From Afipia sp. Root123D2 (GTDB lineage Bacteria; Pseudomonadota; Alphaproteobacteria; Rhizobiales; Xanthobacteraceae), in assembly GCF_001425835.1 (NCBI RefSeq), contig NZ_LMDP01000003.1, positions 752,001-816,000 of the forward strand: a stretch of DNA of 64,000 nt, in the 5' to 3' direction. Below the pieces are notes generated by a model. The model did no database searches. It was not told the DNA's origin and was given only the letters and a program-made list of their open reading frames with translations. Shown here piece after piece: positions 49,708 to 61,140 of this stretch; the stretch's first letter is position 1, and the number at the start of each line of letters is the position of its first letter. A program made the translations under genes and the position numbers.

Positions 49708-52161
49708 TCAGAAACGTTCTTCTTCCTCAGGGATCAGAATCTCACGTTTTCCGGCGTGGTTGGGCTGGCCGACAATGCCTTCCTGTTCCATCCGCTCCAT
49801 CAGCGTCGCGGCGCGATTGTAGCCGATCTGAAGGCGGCGCTGGATGTAGCTGGTCGAAGCCTTGCGGTCGCGTTTGACGATCGCAACCGCCTGCGAGAAC
49901 AGGTCGCTCTCGCCGCCGCCCATCCCGGTGGAGTCGAACACCGCGCCATCTTCTTCGGTCTCTTCCTCGGCGGTGACCGCTTCGAGATATTCCGGCTGGC
50001 CCTGCGACTTGAGATGGCGAACGATTTTCTCGACTTCCTCGTCGGACACAAAAGGCCCGTGGACGCGGCTGATGCGGCCGCCGCCCGCCATGTACAGCAT
50101 GTCGCCCTGGCCGAGCAGTTGTTCCGCGCCCATCTCGCCGAGAATGGTGCGGCTGTCGATCTTCGACGTCACCTGGAAGGAAATGCGGGTCGGGAAGTTG
50201 GCCTTGATGGTGCCGGTGATGACATCGACCGACGGACGCTGGGTGGCGAGGATCACGTGCAGGCCGGCAGCGCGCGCCATCTGCGCGAGGCGCTGTACGG
50301 TGCCTTCGATGTCCTTGCCGGCGACCATCATCAGGTCGGCCATTTCGTCGACGATGATGACGATGAACGGCAGCGGTTCGAGTTCGAGCTTTTCTTCCTC
50401 GTAGATCGCCTTGCCGCTTTCCTTGTCGAAGCCGGTATGAATGGTGCGGGTCAGTTCCTCGCCCTTGGCCTTGGCTTCGGCGACGCGCGCGTTGTAGCCG
50501 TCGATGTTGCGGACGCCGAGCTTGGACATGCTCTTGTAGCGCTGCTCCATCTCGCGCACCGCCCACTTGAGTGCGACCACGGCCTTCTTCGGATCGGTGA
50601 CGACCGGCGTCAGCAGATGCGGGATGCCGTCATAGACCGACAGTTCGAGCATTTTGGGATCGACCATGATCAGGCGGCACTGATCGGGACGCAGCCGATA
50701 GACGAGGCTGAGGATCATGGTGTTGATCGCGACCGATTTGCCGGAGCCGGTGGTACCAGCGATCAACAGATGCGGCATCCGCGTGAGATCGACGATCACC
50801 GGCGTGCCGCCGATGGTCTTGCCGAGGCAGAGCGGCAGCTTGGCCGACGATTCGGCGCCTTCCTTGGCGGCGAGCATTTCACGCAGGTAGACTTTTTCGC
50901 GGTGTTCGTTCGGCAGTTCAATGCCGATCGCGTTGCGTCCGGGAACGACGGCAACGCGGGCGGACAGCGCGCTCATCGAGCGGGCGATGTCGTCGGCCAG
51001 ACCGATGACGCGCGACGACTTGATGCCCGGCGCGGGCTCCAGTTCATACAGCGTGACGACGGGGCCGGGGTTGGCCTTGGTGATTTCGCCGCGAACGCCG
51101 AAATCCTGCAGCACGCCCTCGAGGGTGCGCGAGTTTTCTTCCAGTTCGTCCTTGCTCAGCGTCATCCGGTCGGACGCCTTCGGCGCGGCGAGCACCGAGA
51201 GCGGCGGCAGCACGAAGGCGCCTGACGATTTGCGCGACGGCGTGCGGGCAGCGGCGCGCTTGCGCGGCGCGGGGGCCTCTTCTTCTTCCTCCTCGTCGTC
51301 TTCCTCTTCGTAATCTTCCTCGAGGTCGGCGTCGGATTGCGGCACCAGCGACGGACTCTTGCGGCTGCCGAGGGTCGGCTCGGTGCGCTCGAACGTTGCG
51401 GCGCGTGAAGATTCACTGCGTCCGACGGCCAGAGCGAACAGCGCGGTCAGCATCCGGCCAAGGCGGGCCTTGGCGCTCATCGCGGCGTGGGCCAGGAAGC
51501 CCAGCGACACCGCGCGGCGGTCGTCGTCATCCTCTGTGAAATCATCATCCGCGTCGTCGATCTGCGCGATGTCGCGCTCGGCGATCTTTTCCTGTGAGCC
51601 GACGCCGCTGGCGATCGCGAAGGTGAAGATCATGGCGGCGCAAAGGATAAGCCCGAGAACGATCCGGTAGATGATGCCCGGCGGGCCGAACACGACTGCA
51701 GGCACACGCACGATGGCATCGCCGACGACGCCGCCGAGGCCGGTCGGCAGCGGCCACGATCCGCCATGCGGCCAGCAGCTTGCGAAGCCCGAGGCGATCG
51801 CGGCGCACAGCACCCAGCAGGCGATCCGCATCGCTTCGCGATCGAAATGACGGTGAGTCAAAAGACGCCAGCCCCACACCGCCACCGGCAGGATCAGCAT
51901 GATCGCGCCGAGGCCGAGAATCTGCATCAGAAGATCGGAGCCGATCGCGCCCGGCCAGCCGATCAGGTTTCTGATCTTGCCCGATGTCGCGTGGCTCAGG
52001 CTGGGATCCTGCACCGACCAAGTCATCAGCGCGGCTGCGGCGACGCCCGACAGCGACAGCACGCCGAGCCCAGCGAGTTCGCGCAGCCGTCGCGTCAGCA
52101 TCTCGCGAATGGGATCGGACAATTGTCCGACAAGGGGAATGACGCGCTCGATCGCTGGCAT
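49708..52161 (-). CDS. ftsK: DNA translocase FtsK
   Basis: FtsK couples division with chromosome-dimer resolution by pumping DNA towards dif. The 817-residue protein has four or five N-terminal membrane helices (to about residue 185), an acidic linker including [17 protein letters not shown] (about 280-300), the FtsK alpha/beta motor with Walker [14 protein letters not shown], Walker [30 protein letters not shown] and [19 protein letters not shown], and the C-terminal gamma winged helix. ATG 52161 is four bases after the aminotransferase stop; a GTG at 52182 overlaps that gene. Confidence 0.96.
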   Translation of the reverse strand: MPAIERVIPLVGQLSDPIREMLTRRLRELAGLGVLSLSGVAAAALMTWSVQDPSLSHATSGKIRNLIGWPGAIGSDLLMQILGLGAIMLILPVAVWGWRLLTHRHFDREAMRIACWVLCAAIASGFASCWPHGGSWPLPTGLGGVVGDAIVRVPAVVFGPPGIIYRIVLGLILCAAMIFTFAIASGVGSQEKIAERDIAQIDDADDDFTEDDDDRRAVSLGFLAHAAMSAKARLGRMLTALFALAVGRSESSRAATFERTEPTLGSRKSPSLVPQSDADLEEDYEEEDDEEEEEEAPAPRKRAAARTPSRKSSGAFVLPPLSVLAAPKASDRMTLSKDELEENSRTLEGVLQDFGVRGEITKANPGPVVTLYELEPAPGIKSSRVIGLADDIARSMSALSARVAVVPGRNAIGIELPNEHREKVYLREMLAAKEGAESSAKLPLCLGKTIGGTPVIVDLTRMPHLLIAGTTGSGKSVAINTMILSLVYRLRPDQCRLIMVDPKMLELSVYDGIPHLLTPVVTDPKKAVVALKWAVREMEQRYKSMSKLGVRNIDGYNARVAEAKAKGEELTRTIHTGFDKESGKAIYEEEKLELEPLPFIVIIVDEMADLMMVAGKDIEGTVQRLAQMARAAGLHVILATQRPSVDVITGTIKANFPTRISFQVTSKIDSRTILGEMGAEQLLGQGDMLYMAGGGRISRVHGPFVSDEEVEKIVRHLKSQGQPEYLEAVTAEEETEEDGAVFDSTGMGGGESDLFSQAVAIVKRDRKASTSYIQRRLQIGYNRAATLMERMEQEGIVGQPNHAGKREILIPEEEERF

Positions 52162-52165
52162 TCGG

Positions 52166-53386
52166 TCAGCTCCGCTGCTCACTCAAGACCTGAACCATGC
52201 GGTGCAATGCCTCGGCTGTTGTCTCGCTGTCCTGCACCAGCGCCACGCGAATGTAGCCGGCGCCGGGATTGTCCGCGCCCGGCTGCACGCGCGCCAGATA
52301 ACTTCCCGGCAGCACTCGCACGCCGCCGTCCTTGAACAGATTCACCGCGGCCTGCTCGTCGCCGCCGCAGGCGGAAACGTCGAGCCACAGGCAGAAGCCG
52401 CCGTCCGGGCGCTGATAGCCGAAGCGATTGCCGAGAATCTGGTCGGCAAGATCGAACTTGATCTTGTAAAGCCGCCGGTTCTCATCGACATGGGTCTCGT
52501 CGTCATAGGCCGCGATCGCGACGTGCTGCAGCGGCATCGGCACCTGCGGCGCAGCGACGTTGCGCAGTTCATGAAAGCGCGCGAGAAAACTTTTGTCGCC
52601 GGCGACGAAGCCGACCCGCATGCCCGGCAGGTTCGAGCGTTTCGACAGCGACTGGAACGCGACGACGTTGGTGAAGTCGGGACCGGCATTCTCAAGGATG
52701 CTGCCCGGCGCGGTCCGTGTGTAGATTTCCGAATAGCACTCATCGCTCAGTACGATGAAGCCGTGGCGATCCGCGAGTTGCTTGATCCGCGCGAAATAGG
52801 CGTTTGAGGCCACCGAGCCCTGCGGGTTGGCGGGCGAGGCGATATAGAACGCCACCGTGCGCGCGAGGAGATCGTCGCCGAGCGCATCGAGATCGGGCAG
52901 GAACCCGTTGTCGCGCGTGGTCGGCAGGAACACCGGTTCGCATCCGGCGGCGCGGGCGCCGGCGGCATAGGCCGGATAGAACGGATTGGGCAGCAGGATC
53001 GCGGGCGGACCCTTGCGCGGCGCGACATGGCGCGAGGCCGCGATGGCCGCGAAAAAAAGACCCTCGCGGCTGCCGTTGAGCACCAGAATTTCGGTTTCGG
53101 GGTCGAGCGCGCGGGGCAGGCGGTAGCGCCGCGCCAGCCAGTTCGACGCCGAACGGCGGAACGGCTCGATGCCCTTGGAGATCGGATAGCGGCCAAACTC
53201 GTTGATATGTGCCGCCAGGACCGGCCCGACAAACGCCGGAACCGGGTGTTGCGGCTCGCCAAGTGATAGATTTATCAATGGCTTACCGGGCTGATAGGGA
53301 GCCAGCAGCTCGGTCAGCCGGGCAAAGGGGGACCGCTCGCCGTCCTGGAGTCCAGTGGCCGGTGCGATACGGGAAGAAGCGGTCAT
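52166..53386 (-). CDS. PLP-dependent aminotransferase class I/II (DapC-like)
   Basis: The 406-residue fold-type I aminotransferase shows [84 protein letters not shown] and the PLP lysine in [20 protein letters not shown]. It best resembles proteins annotated as succinyldiaminopimelate aminotransferase in lysine and peptidoglycan-precursor synthesis, but substrate cannot be fixed by eye. The start may be 53386 or 53392. ftsK begins four bases after it and is probably co-transcribed. Confidence 0.85.
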   Translation of the reverse strand: MTASSRIAPATGLQDGERSPFARLTELLAPYQPGKPLINLSLGEPQHPVPAFVGPVLAAHINEFGRYPISKGIEPFRRSASNWLARRYRLPRALDPETEILVLNGSREGLFFAAIAASRHVAPRKGPPAILLPNPFYPAYAAGARAAGCEPVFLPTTRDNGFLPDLDALGDDLLARTVAFYIASPANPQGSVASNAYFARIKQLADRHGFIVLSDECYSEIYTRTAPGSILENAGPDFTNVVAFQSLSKRSNLPGMRVGFVAGDKSFLARFHELRNVAAPQVPMPLQHVAIAAYDDETHVDENRRLYKIKFDLADQILGNRFGYQRPDGGFCLWLDVSACGGDEQAAVNLFKDGGVRVLPGSYLARVQPGADNPGAGYIRVALVQDSETTAEALHRMVQVLSEQRS

Positions 53387-53530
53387 GGCCATGCTTGACG
53401 TGCCAGCACTCTCGACGGTCGCGACCCTTCGGATCGCGCGGAAATTAGATCGTGTCACCATAGGTACGGCGAGGTTAAGACGCGATTAACCATCGCCATT
53501 TGTACGCGATTTCAGCCCGTTGAGACCCCT

Positions 53531-53567
53531 CAAAAAGTGAAGGGCCCCAGCTTGCGCTGGAGCCCTC
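53531..53567 (-). terminator. Intrinsic terminator downstream of amtB (first pair)
   Basis: On the minus strand, AGGGCTCCAGC, loop GCAA, GCTGGGGCCCT, then TCACTTTTT. The 11-bp stem has one mismatch. It should end glnK-amtB transcripts before the aminotransferase gene. Confidence 0.65.
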
Positions 53568-53626
53568 CGACGGCCGGGGCATTGCCGGGTTTGTGCCCCG
53601 TCCGTTGTCAGAGTTTTTTAGTGCGC

Positions 53627-55066
53627 TCACATGTTGTAGGCGCGCTCGGTGTGCTCGGTGACGTCGAGGCCTTCGCGCTCGACTTCGGCGGTGGGCCGCA
53701 GTCCGACGATGACATCGACGATCTTGTAGAGGATCGCCGAGCCGATGCCGGAGAGCACCAGCGTGGTCAGCACCGCCTTGCACTGCGCGGTCATCTGGGT
53801 GACGAAATCGTAGTCGGCGATCTTGCCGGCGACGTAGTCCATCACGCCGGTGCCGCCGAGCGCCGGATTGACGAGGATGCCGGTGCCGAGTGCGCCGATG
53901 ATGCCGCCGATGCAGTGAACGCCGAACACGTCGAGCGCGTCGTCATAACCGAGCGCGTTCTTCAGCACGGTGCAGGCGAACAGGCAGACCAGACCGGCGA
54001 CGAGGCCGAGCACGATCGCACCCATCGGGCCGGAGAAGCCGGCGGCCGGTGTGACCGCGACCAGACCGGCGACCGCGCCTGACAATGCGCCGAGCAGCGA
54101 GGGGTGACCCTTGATGACCCATTCAGCGAACATCCATGCCAGCGCCGCGGCGGCGGTGGCGAGGAACGAGTTGGTCATCGCAAGCGCCGCGCCGCCGGAG
54201 GCTTCGAGATTCGATCCGGCGTTGAAGCCGAACCAGCCGACCCAGAGCAGCGATGCGCCGATCATGGTCATGGTCAGCGAGTGCGGTGCCATCAACTCCC
54301 TGCCGTAGCCGATGCGCTTGCCGACCAGCAGCGCGCCGACCAGACCGGCGATGCCGGCGTTGATGTGCACCACGGTGCCGCCTGCGAAGTCGAGCGCGCC
54401 CCACAGGAAGATCTGGCCGCCATCGGCCATCACCTCATCGAGTTTCGCCTGTGCCGCAGCCTTTGCATCCGGTGCCGCCGCGGCGAGAGCCTTGGCTGCT
54501 TCGGTGATCGCGTCCGGTCCGGCCCAGTACCAGACCATGTGCGCCATCGGGAAGTAGATCAGCGTCACCCACAGCGGCACGAACAGCGCGACGGCCGCGA
54601 ACTTCATGCGTTCGGCAAACGCGCCGACGATCAGCGCCGGCGTGATCGCCGCGAACGTCATCTGGAAGCAGAAGTAGATCATCTCGGGGATGTTGACGTC
54701 GGCCGTGAATGTTGCCGCCATCGAGTCGGTGGTGATGCCCGACATGAACGCCTTCGAGAAGCCGCCGATATAGGCCGAGCCGCCGGTGAAGGCGAGGCTG
54801 TAGCCGTAGATCGCCCAGATGATGCAGACGATACACACGGTGTAGAACACCTGCGCGAGCACCGAGAGCATGTTCTTGGAGCGGACGAGGCCGCCATAGA
54901 ACAGCGCGAGGCCCGGGATAGTCATCAGCAATACGAGGATTGTCGATGTCATCATCCAGGCGCTGTCGCCCTTGTTGACGGTTGGCGCGGCGTAGGCCGC
55001 GGTTGCGGCGAACAGGCCGACAGTGAGAGCCGCCAATCCCGCGCAGGTGGGACGCTTGAACGTCAT
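53627..55066 (-). CDS. amtB: Ammonium transporter AmtB (pair nearest ftsK)
   Basis: AmtB conducts ammonium across the inner membrane and is gated by GlnK. The 479-residue protein has a signal peptide (LAALTVGLFAATAAYA-AP), then about eleven membrane helices. NKGDSAWMMTSTILVLLMTIPGLALFYGGLVRSKN, the twin histidines in VVHINAGIAGLVGALL and VFGVHCIGGIIGAL, and WVGWFGFNAGSNLEASG are diagnostic. An Ala-rich insertion (AKALAAAAPDAKAAAQAKLDEVMADGG) makes it longer than its neighbour. It follows glnK after 38 bp. Confidence 0.95.
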   Translation of the reverse strand: MTFKRPTCAGLAALTVGLFAATAAYAAPTVNKGDSAWMMTSTILVLLMTIPGLALFYGGLVRSKNMLSVLAQVFYTVCIVCIIWAIYGYSLAFTGGSAYIGGFSKAFMSGITTDSMAATFTADVNIPEMIYFCFQMTFAAITPALIVGAFAERMKFAAVALFVPLWVTLIYFPMAHMVWYWAGPDAITEAAKALAAAAPDAKAAAQAKLDEVMADGGQIFLWGALDFAGGTVVHINAGIAGLVGALLVGKRIGYGRELMAPHSLTMTMIGASLLWVGWFGFNAGSNLEASGGAALAMTNSFLATAAAALAWMFAEWVIKGHPSLLGALSGAVAGLVAVTPAAGFSGPMGAIVLGLVAGLVCLFACTVLKNALGYDDALDVFGVHCIGGIIGALGTGILVNPALGGTGVMDYVAGKIADYDFVTQMTAQCKAVLTTLVLSGIGSAILYKIVDVIVGLRPTAEVEREGLDVTEHTERAYNM

Positions 55067-55104
55067 TTGTTTGTACTCCTGATTGAAATGAGGTGAGCGC
55101 GAGA

Positions 55105-55587
<483 letters not shown>

Positions 55588-55751
55588 TTATGAATCCGAG
55601 GGTTTTTGGCGTCGCGGGACCGCAGGCGCGAGGGGGCCTGATGGGGTCGCCTAAAATGACGACAGGGATGCCCACAACATAGGCACGACAGACAATCGCC
55701 AAAATCCTGCCCAGCACGCAGGCAGACGGCAGCTGGAACGGTGTCGTCCGG

Positions 55752-57086
55752 TTACTGGAGCGCTTCGCCGTGCTGGGTGATGTCGAGACCCTCGACCTCG
55801 CTCTCGCGCGAGACCCGGATCTTGACCATGAGGTCGATCGCCTTGAGCAGGACGAAGGTCACGCCCGCCGTCCAGACCAGCGTCACCGCGACTCCGTAAA
55901 ACTGCAGCAGCAGCTGGCGCGGATTGCCTTCCAGCAGGCCCGAGACACCGCCGATCGCGCTTGAGGCGAAGACGCCGACGAACAGCGTGCCGATCAATCC
56001 GCCGATGCCGTGGATGCCGAACACGTCGAGGGTGTCATCGTATTTGAAACGATGCTTGAGGCTGGTGCAGGCCCAGAAGCACACCGCACCGGCGACCAGG
56101 CCGATCACGATGCCCGCACCCGGCGATACGAAACCCGATGCCGGCGTGATGGTGCCGAGGCCGGCCACTGCGCCCGAAACCATGCCAAGCACCGACGGCT
56201 TGCGGCGTGTTACCCATTCCAGCGCGCTCCAGATCAGCGCACCGGCGCAGGCGGCCAGATGCGTCGACATGATCGCCATCACCGCGCGCGAATTGGCTTG
56301 CAGCGCCGAGCCGCCGTTGAAGCCGAACCAGCCGACCCACAACAGGCCGGTGCCGATCACCGCCAGCGACAAATCGTAGGGCGCGAGATTTTCCGAACCG
56401 TAACCGCGGCGGCTGCCCATCATCAGACAGGCGACGAGGCCCGCGGTGCCGGCGCTGAGATGGACCACGAGGCCGCCGGCGAAATCGAGCACGCCGGCCT
56501 GGCCGAGAAAGCCGCCGCCCCAGACCCAGTGCGCTAGCGGCACATAGACCAGCGTGAACCAGCCGGCGCAGAACAACATGTAGGATGAAAACCGCATCCG
56601 GTCGGCGACCGAGCCCGCGATCAGCGCCACCGTAATCACGCCGAAGGTCATCTGGTAGAGCACGAACAGCGCTTCAGGAATCGTTTTCGCCGCTGCGTTG
56701 ACGCCGGTCATGGTCATGCCGGATAGCATGACGCGCTCAAGCGTGCCGATCGCCGCGCCGTCGCCGGTGAACACCAGGCTGTAACCGTAGACGACCCACA
56801 GGATCGAAATCATCGCCACCGCCGCGAGGCTTTGCGCCATCGTCGCCAGCACGTTCTTCTTGCGCACCATGCCCGCGTAAAACAGCGCGAGGCCGGGGAC
56901 CGTCATCATCAGCACGAAAGCGGTGGCGACGATCATCCATGCGGTGTCGGCGGGATCGATTGTGGAGGGCGCGGGCGGAGCCGCAGTCTGCGCGAAGGCC
57001 GATGCGGCGAATGTCAGGGCGAAGATCGCGGTGAGTGCGGCCGCAGCTGTTTTGCTGGCGGCGCGTCGCGGCAGTTTGGTCATCAT
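55752..57086 (-). CDS. amtB: Ammonium transporter AmtB (second copy)
   Basis: The 444-residue protein has a signal peptide (ALTAIFALTFAASAFA-QT) and about eleven membrane helices. DPADTAWMIVATAFVLMMTVPGLALFYAGMVRKKN, LVVHLSAGTAGLVACLM and FGIHGIGGLIGTLF (twin histidines) and WVGWFGFNGGSALQANS are family motifs. It lacks the Ala-rich insertion of the neighbouring AmtB and diverges clearly in sequence, so the duplication is not recent. It follows the second glnK after 69 bp. Confidence 0.95.
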   Translation of the reverse strand: MMTKLPRRAASKTAAAALTAIFALTFAASAFAQTAAPPAPSTIDPADTAWMIVATAFVLMMTVPGLALFYAGMVRKKNVLATMAQSLAAVAMISILWVVYGYSLVFTGDGAAIGTLERVMLSGMTMTGVNAAAKTIPEALFVLYQMTFGVITVALIAGSVADRMRFSSYMLFCAGWFTLVYVPLAHWVWGGGFLGQAGVLDFAGGLVVHLSAGTAGLVACLMMGSRRGYGSENLAPYDLSLAVIGTGLLWVGWFGFNGGSALQANSRAVMAIMSTHLAACAGALIWSALEWVTRRKPSVLGMVSGAVAGLGTITPASGFVSPGAGIVIGLVAGAVCFWACTSLKHRFKYDDTLDVFGIHGIGGLIGTLFVGVFASSAIGGVSGLLEGNPRQLLLQFYGVAVTLVWTAGVTFVLLKAIDLMVKIRVSRESEVEGLDITQHGEALQ

Positions 57087-57155
57087 GGTGTCCCCCGGCC
57101 CGTAATTCCTGTCTGAAAAACCCGGTGTCTTGGATGCACCGTTGAAATCATGAAA

Positions 57156-57539
<384 letters not shown>

Positions 57540-57702
57540 TCACACTTCTACCTGTGCCGATCAACTTGGCAAGGCGCACAACGGTCAGGCAGGTTCGTTG
57601 CTTGCGATAAATGCAGCGGGCCGGGAGATTCGGCAACAGTCGTCATTGCGAGCGATCGGCGGACCTTCGGGGTGTCGGGCCTTTAGCTTCAATTCTAGAA
57701 TT

Positions 57703-58578
57703 CTAGGCCTTGTCCGGGGTCTCGCGCCGTTCGCGGACCGAGCCTTCCTGAGCTACGGATGCCACCAGCGTGCCGTCCGGCTTGAAGATCAGGCCGCGGG
57801 TCAGGCCGCGTCCGTTGCGGGCGTTCGGGCTGTCCTGGCTGTAGAGAAGCCATTCGTCGGCGCGGAACGGGCGGTGAAACCACATCGCGTGGTCGAGGCT
57901 CGCCGGCATCACCCGGCTGTCGAACAGGGTGCGGCCGTAGCGCGCCATCACCGCGTCGAGCAGCGAGAAGTCGGAGGCGTAAGCGAGCGCGCACAGGTGC
58001 AGCGCCGGATCGTCCGGCAATTTCGCGGCGGTGCGGACCCAGAGATTGATCTTTCCGTCCGGAATCTTCTCGCCGAAGTAGCGCTTGTATTCGACCGGCC
58101 GCAATTCGATCGGACGATCGGACTCGTAATAGCGGCGGATGAATTCCGGCATCTGTCCGAAGGATTCCTTCGACAGCGCTTCCGCCGTGAGTTTTTCCGG
58201 CGGCGGCACGTCGGGCATCTTGTCCTGATGATCGAGCGAGCCTTGCTCGTCGACATGGAACGACACCATCATCGAGAAGATCGCCTGGCCGTGCTGGATG
58301 GCGGTGACGCGGCGGGTCGAATAGCTCTTGCCGTCGCGCAGCCGCTCGACCTGATAGATGATCGGAATTTGCGGATCGCCCGGCAGGATGAAATAGCAAT
58401 GCAGCGAATGCGGCATCCGTCCTTCGACGGTGCGGCATGAGGCCACGAGCGCCTGTCCGATCACCTGCCCGCCGAACACCCGTTGCCATCGCGTCTTCGG
58501 GCTGAGGCCGCGGAACAGGTTCTCCTCGAGCGGCTCGATGTCGAGAATGGAAATCAGGTCGATCAGGCTTTTCGACAT
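57703..58578 (-). CDS. tesB: Acyl-CoA thioesterase II (TesB)
   Basis: TesB hydrolyses medium- and long-chain acyl-CoAs to free fatty acid and CoA. The 291-residue double-hotdog protein starts MSKSLIDLISILDIEPLEENLFRG and shows RVFGGQVIGQALVAS, HSLHCYFILPGDP, YSTRRVTAIQHGQAIF, and the C-terminal ASLDHAMWFHRPFRADEWLLYSQDSPNARNGRGL with catalytic Asp/Gln/Thr-type residues. ATG 58578 is chosen over a start at 58632. Divergent from the UbiH-like gene. Confidence 0.95.
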   Translation of the reverse strand: MSKSLIDLISILDIEPLEENLFRGLSPKTRWQRVFGGQVIGQALVASCRTVEGRMPHSLHCYFILPGDPQIPIIYQVERLRDGKSYSTRRVTAIQHGQAIFSMMVSFHVDEQGSLDHQDKMPDVPPPEKLTAEALSKESFGQMPEFIRRYYESDRPIELRPVEYKRYFGEKIPDGKINLWVRTAAKLPDDPALHLCALAYASDFSLLDAVMARYGRTLFDSRVMPASLDHAMWFHRPFRADEWLLYSQDSPNARNGRGLTRGLIFKPDGTLVASVAQEGSVRERRETPDKA

Positions 58579-58763
58579 CAAATGGTCTCGCTGAAGTCTC
58601 GAAGTGAGTGCCACGATCGCGACAGGAGGCACGGTTTCCGCGGCAGCCCAACTCTGCTAGAAGGCGCCGGTGCAGGAACCGCGCCCGGCTCCCGCGTATT
58701 TCACTTAAAGCCCGGTGCGAGGCAAGGGCGCTGATGCGAAATCGGATCAGGTAACGGGAAACC

Positions 58764-59984
58764 ATGGCGGCACAACGAGCTATCGTGATCGCGGGCGGCG
58801 CTTTCGCCGGTCTGGCGCTGGCCCTGGCGCTGCGTCAGGGCCTCGGGCCCGACGCGCCGGTGATCGTCGCCGATCCGGCGCTGGCGACGCGTCCGAGCCG
58901 GGACCCGCGCGCCTCAGCCATTGTCGCAGCGTGTCGGAGGTTGTTCGAGACCATCGGGGTGTGGGATGCGGTGGCCGAAGGCTCGCAACCGATCCTCGAT
59001 ATGGTCGTGACCGACAGTCGCCTTGAAGATGCGGTGCGGCCGACCTTTCTCACCTTCTCCGGGGATGTTGCGCCGGGCGAGCCGTTCGCGCACATGGTCG
59101 AGAACCGCCATCTGATCGATGCACTGGCGCAGCGCGCCGAGCAGGACGGCGTCGAACTGCGCGCGGTTGCGGTGTCGGACTATGAGTCACGTCCCGACGG
59201 GATCAAGGTGACGTTCAGCGACGGCAATGTCGTCGAGGCGAGCCTGCTGGTGGCCGCCGACGGCGCGCGGTCGCGGCTGCGCGAGCGCGCCGGCATCCTG
59301 ACCAACGGCTGGGACTATGACCAGTCCGGCATCGTCGTCACTGTCGGGCATGAGCGCGATCATCAGGGCCGCGCCGAAGAGCATTTCCTGCCCGCCGGTC
59401 CGTTCGCGATCCTGCCGCTGAAAGGCAACCGCTCGTCGCTGGTGTGGACCGAGAAACGCAGCGACGCCGCGCGCATCGTTGCGCTGCCGGAGGATGAATT
59501 CAAAGCTGAACTGGAAACACGTTTCGGTCTGCATCTCGGTGAGATCGCGGCGCTGGACAAGCCGCGCGCGTTTCCGCTCGGCTATTTCGTCGCGCGCTCC
59601 TTCATTGCCGAACGCCTCGCGCTGGTCGGCGATGCCGCGCACGTCATTCATCCGATTGCAGGCCAGGGCCTCAACATGGGCCTCAAGGACATCGCGGCGC
59701 TGGCCGAAGTCGTTGTCGACGCCGCGCGTATCGGCATCGATCCGGGGCAAGCCGATGTGCTGGAGCGCTATCAGCGCTGGCGGCGGTTCGACACCATGGC
59801 GATGGGTGTCGCCACCAACTCGCTCAACTTCCTGTTCTCGAACCACTCGACCCTGCTCCGCACCGTGCGCGACATCGGTCTCGGCGTGGTCGATCGGCTG
59901 CCGCCGCTGAAAAGCGCGTTCATCCGCCAGGCCGCGGGTCTGTCCGGCGAAGTGCCGCGATTGCTCAAGGGCGAAGCGCTGTAG
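58764..59984 (+). CDS. UbiH/UbiF/COQ6-family FAD monooxygenase
   Basis: The 406-residue flavoprotein has a Rossmann start (IVIAGGAFAGLALALALRQG), HMVENRHLIDAL, the DG motif VAADGARSRLRERAG, and the GD motif RLALVGDAAHVIHPIAGQGLNMGLKDIAALAEV. It belongs to the ubiquinone-biosynthesis hydroxylases. In alphaproteobacteria several paralogues (UbiL, UbiM, UbiH/F types) differ in ring position, and which one this is cannot be told by eye. The N-terminal GxGxxG is altered to GGAFAG. Confidence 0.9.
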   Translation: MAAQRAIVIAGGAFAGLALALALRQGLGPDAPVIVADPALATRPSRDPRASAIVAACRRLFETIGVWDAVAEGSQPILDMVVTDSRLEDAVRPTFLTFSGDVAPGEPFAHMVENRHLIDALAQRAEQDGVELRAVAVSDYESRPDGIKVTFSDGNVVEASLLVAADGARSRLRERAGILTNGWDYDQSGIVVTVGHERDHQGRAEEHFLPAGPFAILPLKGNRSSLVWTEKRSDAARIVALPEDEFKAELETRFGLHLGEIAALDKPRAFPLGYFVARSFIAERLALVGDAAHVIHPIAGQGLNMGLKDIAALAEVVVDAARIGIDPGQADVLERYQRWRRFDTMAMGVATNSLNFLFSNHSTLLRTVRDIGLGVVDRLPPLKSAFIRQAAGLSGEVPRLLKGEAL

Positions 59985-60002
59985 TCTTCAACGATCACAT
60001 AG

Positions 60003-60116
60003 CCTCATGGTGAGGAGGCGCGTCAGCGCCGTCTCGAACCATGGGCGCTGGAATTAGATCATGCGCCTCACCCTTCGAGACGCACGCAAGAGCGTGCTCC
60101 TCAGGATGAGGCAAGG
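60003..60116. repeat. Composite dispersed repeat, copy B (inverted relative to copy A)
   Basis: Read on the minus strand it begins CCTTGCCTCATCCTGAGGAG and runs through CACGCTCTTGCGTGCGTCTCGAAGGGTGAGG, GGTTCGAGACGGCGC and CCTCCTCACCATGAGG, matching copy A at 45.6 kb. It lies between the convergent UbiH-like and UPF0434 genes. Confidence 0.8.
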
Positions 60117-60132
60117 GCTGCGCGCGATACGA

Positions 60133-60333
60133 TCACTCGATGGGGCGCGCTTCTTCCGGCAGCATGATCGGAATGCCGTCGCGGATCGGATAAGCGAGCT
60201 TGGCCGAGCGCGAGATCAGCTCCTGCCGCACGCTGTCGAACTCCAGTGGACCTTTGGTTTGCGGACAGACCAGAATTTCAAGAAGCTTCGGGTCGACGGC
60301 CGCTTCGGGCCGTTCGGGAGGCGTCATGGTCAT
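60133..60333 (-). CDS. Trm112/UPF0434 family protein
   Basis: The 66-residue protein has the UPF0434 core: [47 protein letters not shown]. Trm112 homologues act as methyltransferase activators in eukaryotes and archaea; the bacterial role is unclear. Only one cysteine is present, so the zinc site of some Trm112 proteins is absent. It sits 99 bp downstream of the LON-like gene. Confidence 0.9.
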   Translation of the reverse strand: MTMTPPERPEAAVDPKLLEILVCPQTKGPLEFDSVRQELISRSAKLAYPIRDGIPIMLPEEARPIE

Positions 60334-60432
60334 ATCCGGCCGTATCCTTGTGAACGCAGATGATTACGCTACTGTGCAACAAATTGCGTCGGAAAAACAG
60401 ATGGCAGCGGCCGCGACCGGCGGTGATGCAGG

Positions 60433-61140
60433 TCACTGCAGCGGCGGGTCGCCGGACGTTTTCTTCTTGGCGAGATCCATCTCGGTGACCGCGATCAGGA
60501 TTTCGGCGCGGGTTTTCAGGTCCGGCGCTTCCAGAAGCGCCTGCTTCTCCGCGGTGCCGTAGGGCGACATCATCGCCAGCGCGTTGACAAGTGCTTCATT
60601 GGGCGCGCTGTTGATGCCGTCCCAGTCCACCTTGAGCTGGTTGGCCTTGAGAAAGCGCGTCAGCGCATGGAGCACAGCGTCGCGGTCGACATCGTCCTCA
60701 CCCTTTCGCGCGACGAAATCGTCGACGAAGGGAAAGAAATCGACCTTGCACTGGCGATAGGGCGTCAGCACCGAAAGTTCTTCCACGACTTTGAAGCGGG
60801 CGATGCCGGTCAGTTCGAGAATGTAGCGCCCGTCGCCGGTTTCCGCGAACTGCGTGATCCGGCCGACGCAGCCGACCTTGAACAAGGACGGCACCGCTTC
60901 GCTGCGCGAATGCGCGGTGTCGGGCTGGATCATGCCGATCATGCGATGACCGTCACGCAGCGAGTCGTCGATCATTTCCAGATAGCGCGGCTCGAAGATA
61001 TTCAGCGGCATCTGCCCGCGCGGCAGCAGCAGGGCACCGGGCAGGGGAAATACCGGGATGATCTCGGGAAGATCGCCGGGTCCGCGGTATTCGGAATTGA
61101 TCGGCATCCGCACCCTCACGTGTCCCGCTTCGATGCTCAC
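60433..61140 (-). CDS. LON N-terminal substrate-binding domain protein
   Basis: The 235-residue protein is a stand-alone LON substrate-binding (PUA-like) domain: GDLPEIIPVFPLPGALLLPRGQMPLNIFEPRYLEMIDDSLRDGHRMIGMIQP, VGCVGRITQFAETGDGRYILELTGIARFKV, then a helical region. It lacks the AAA+ and protease domains of Lon. The GTG start overlaps the upstream thioredoxin-TPR gene by four bases, so the two are probably translated together. A role in recognising damaged proteins is a hypothesis. Confidence 0.9.
   Translation of the reverse strand: MSIEAGHVRVRMPINSEYRGPGDLPEIIPVFPLPGALLLPRGQMPLNIFEPRYLEMIDDSLRDGHRMIGMIQPDTAHSRSEAVPSLFKVGCVGRITQFAETGDGRYILELTGIARFKVVEELSVLTPYRQCKVDFFPFVDDFVARKGEDDVDRDAVLHALTRFLKANQLKVDWDGINSAPNEALVNALAMMSPYGTAEKQALLEAPDLKTRAEILIAVTEMDLAKKKTSGDPPLQ

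Noticed and set aside
49492-51225. A 577-residue open frame antisense to ftsK
   Set aside because: No motif or ribosome-binding site; ftsK motor motifs occupy the minus strand.
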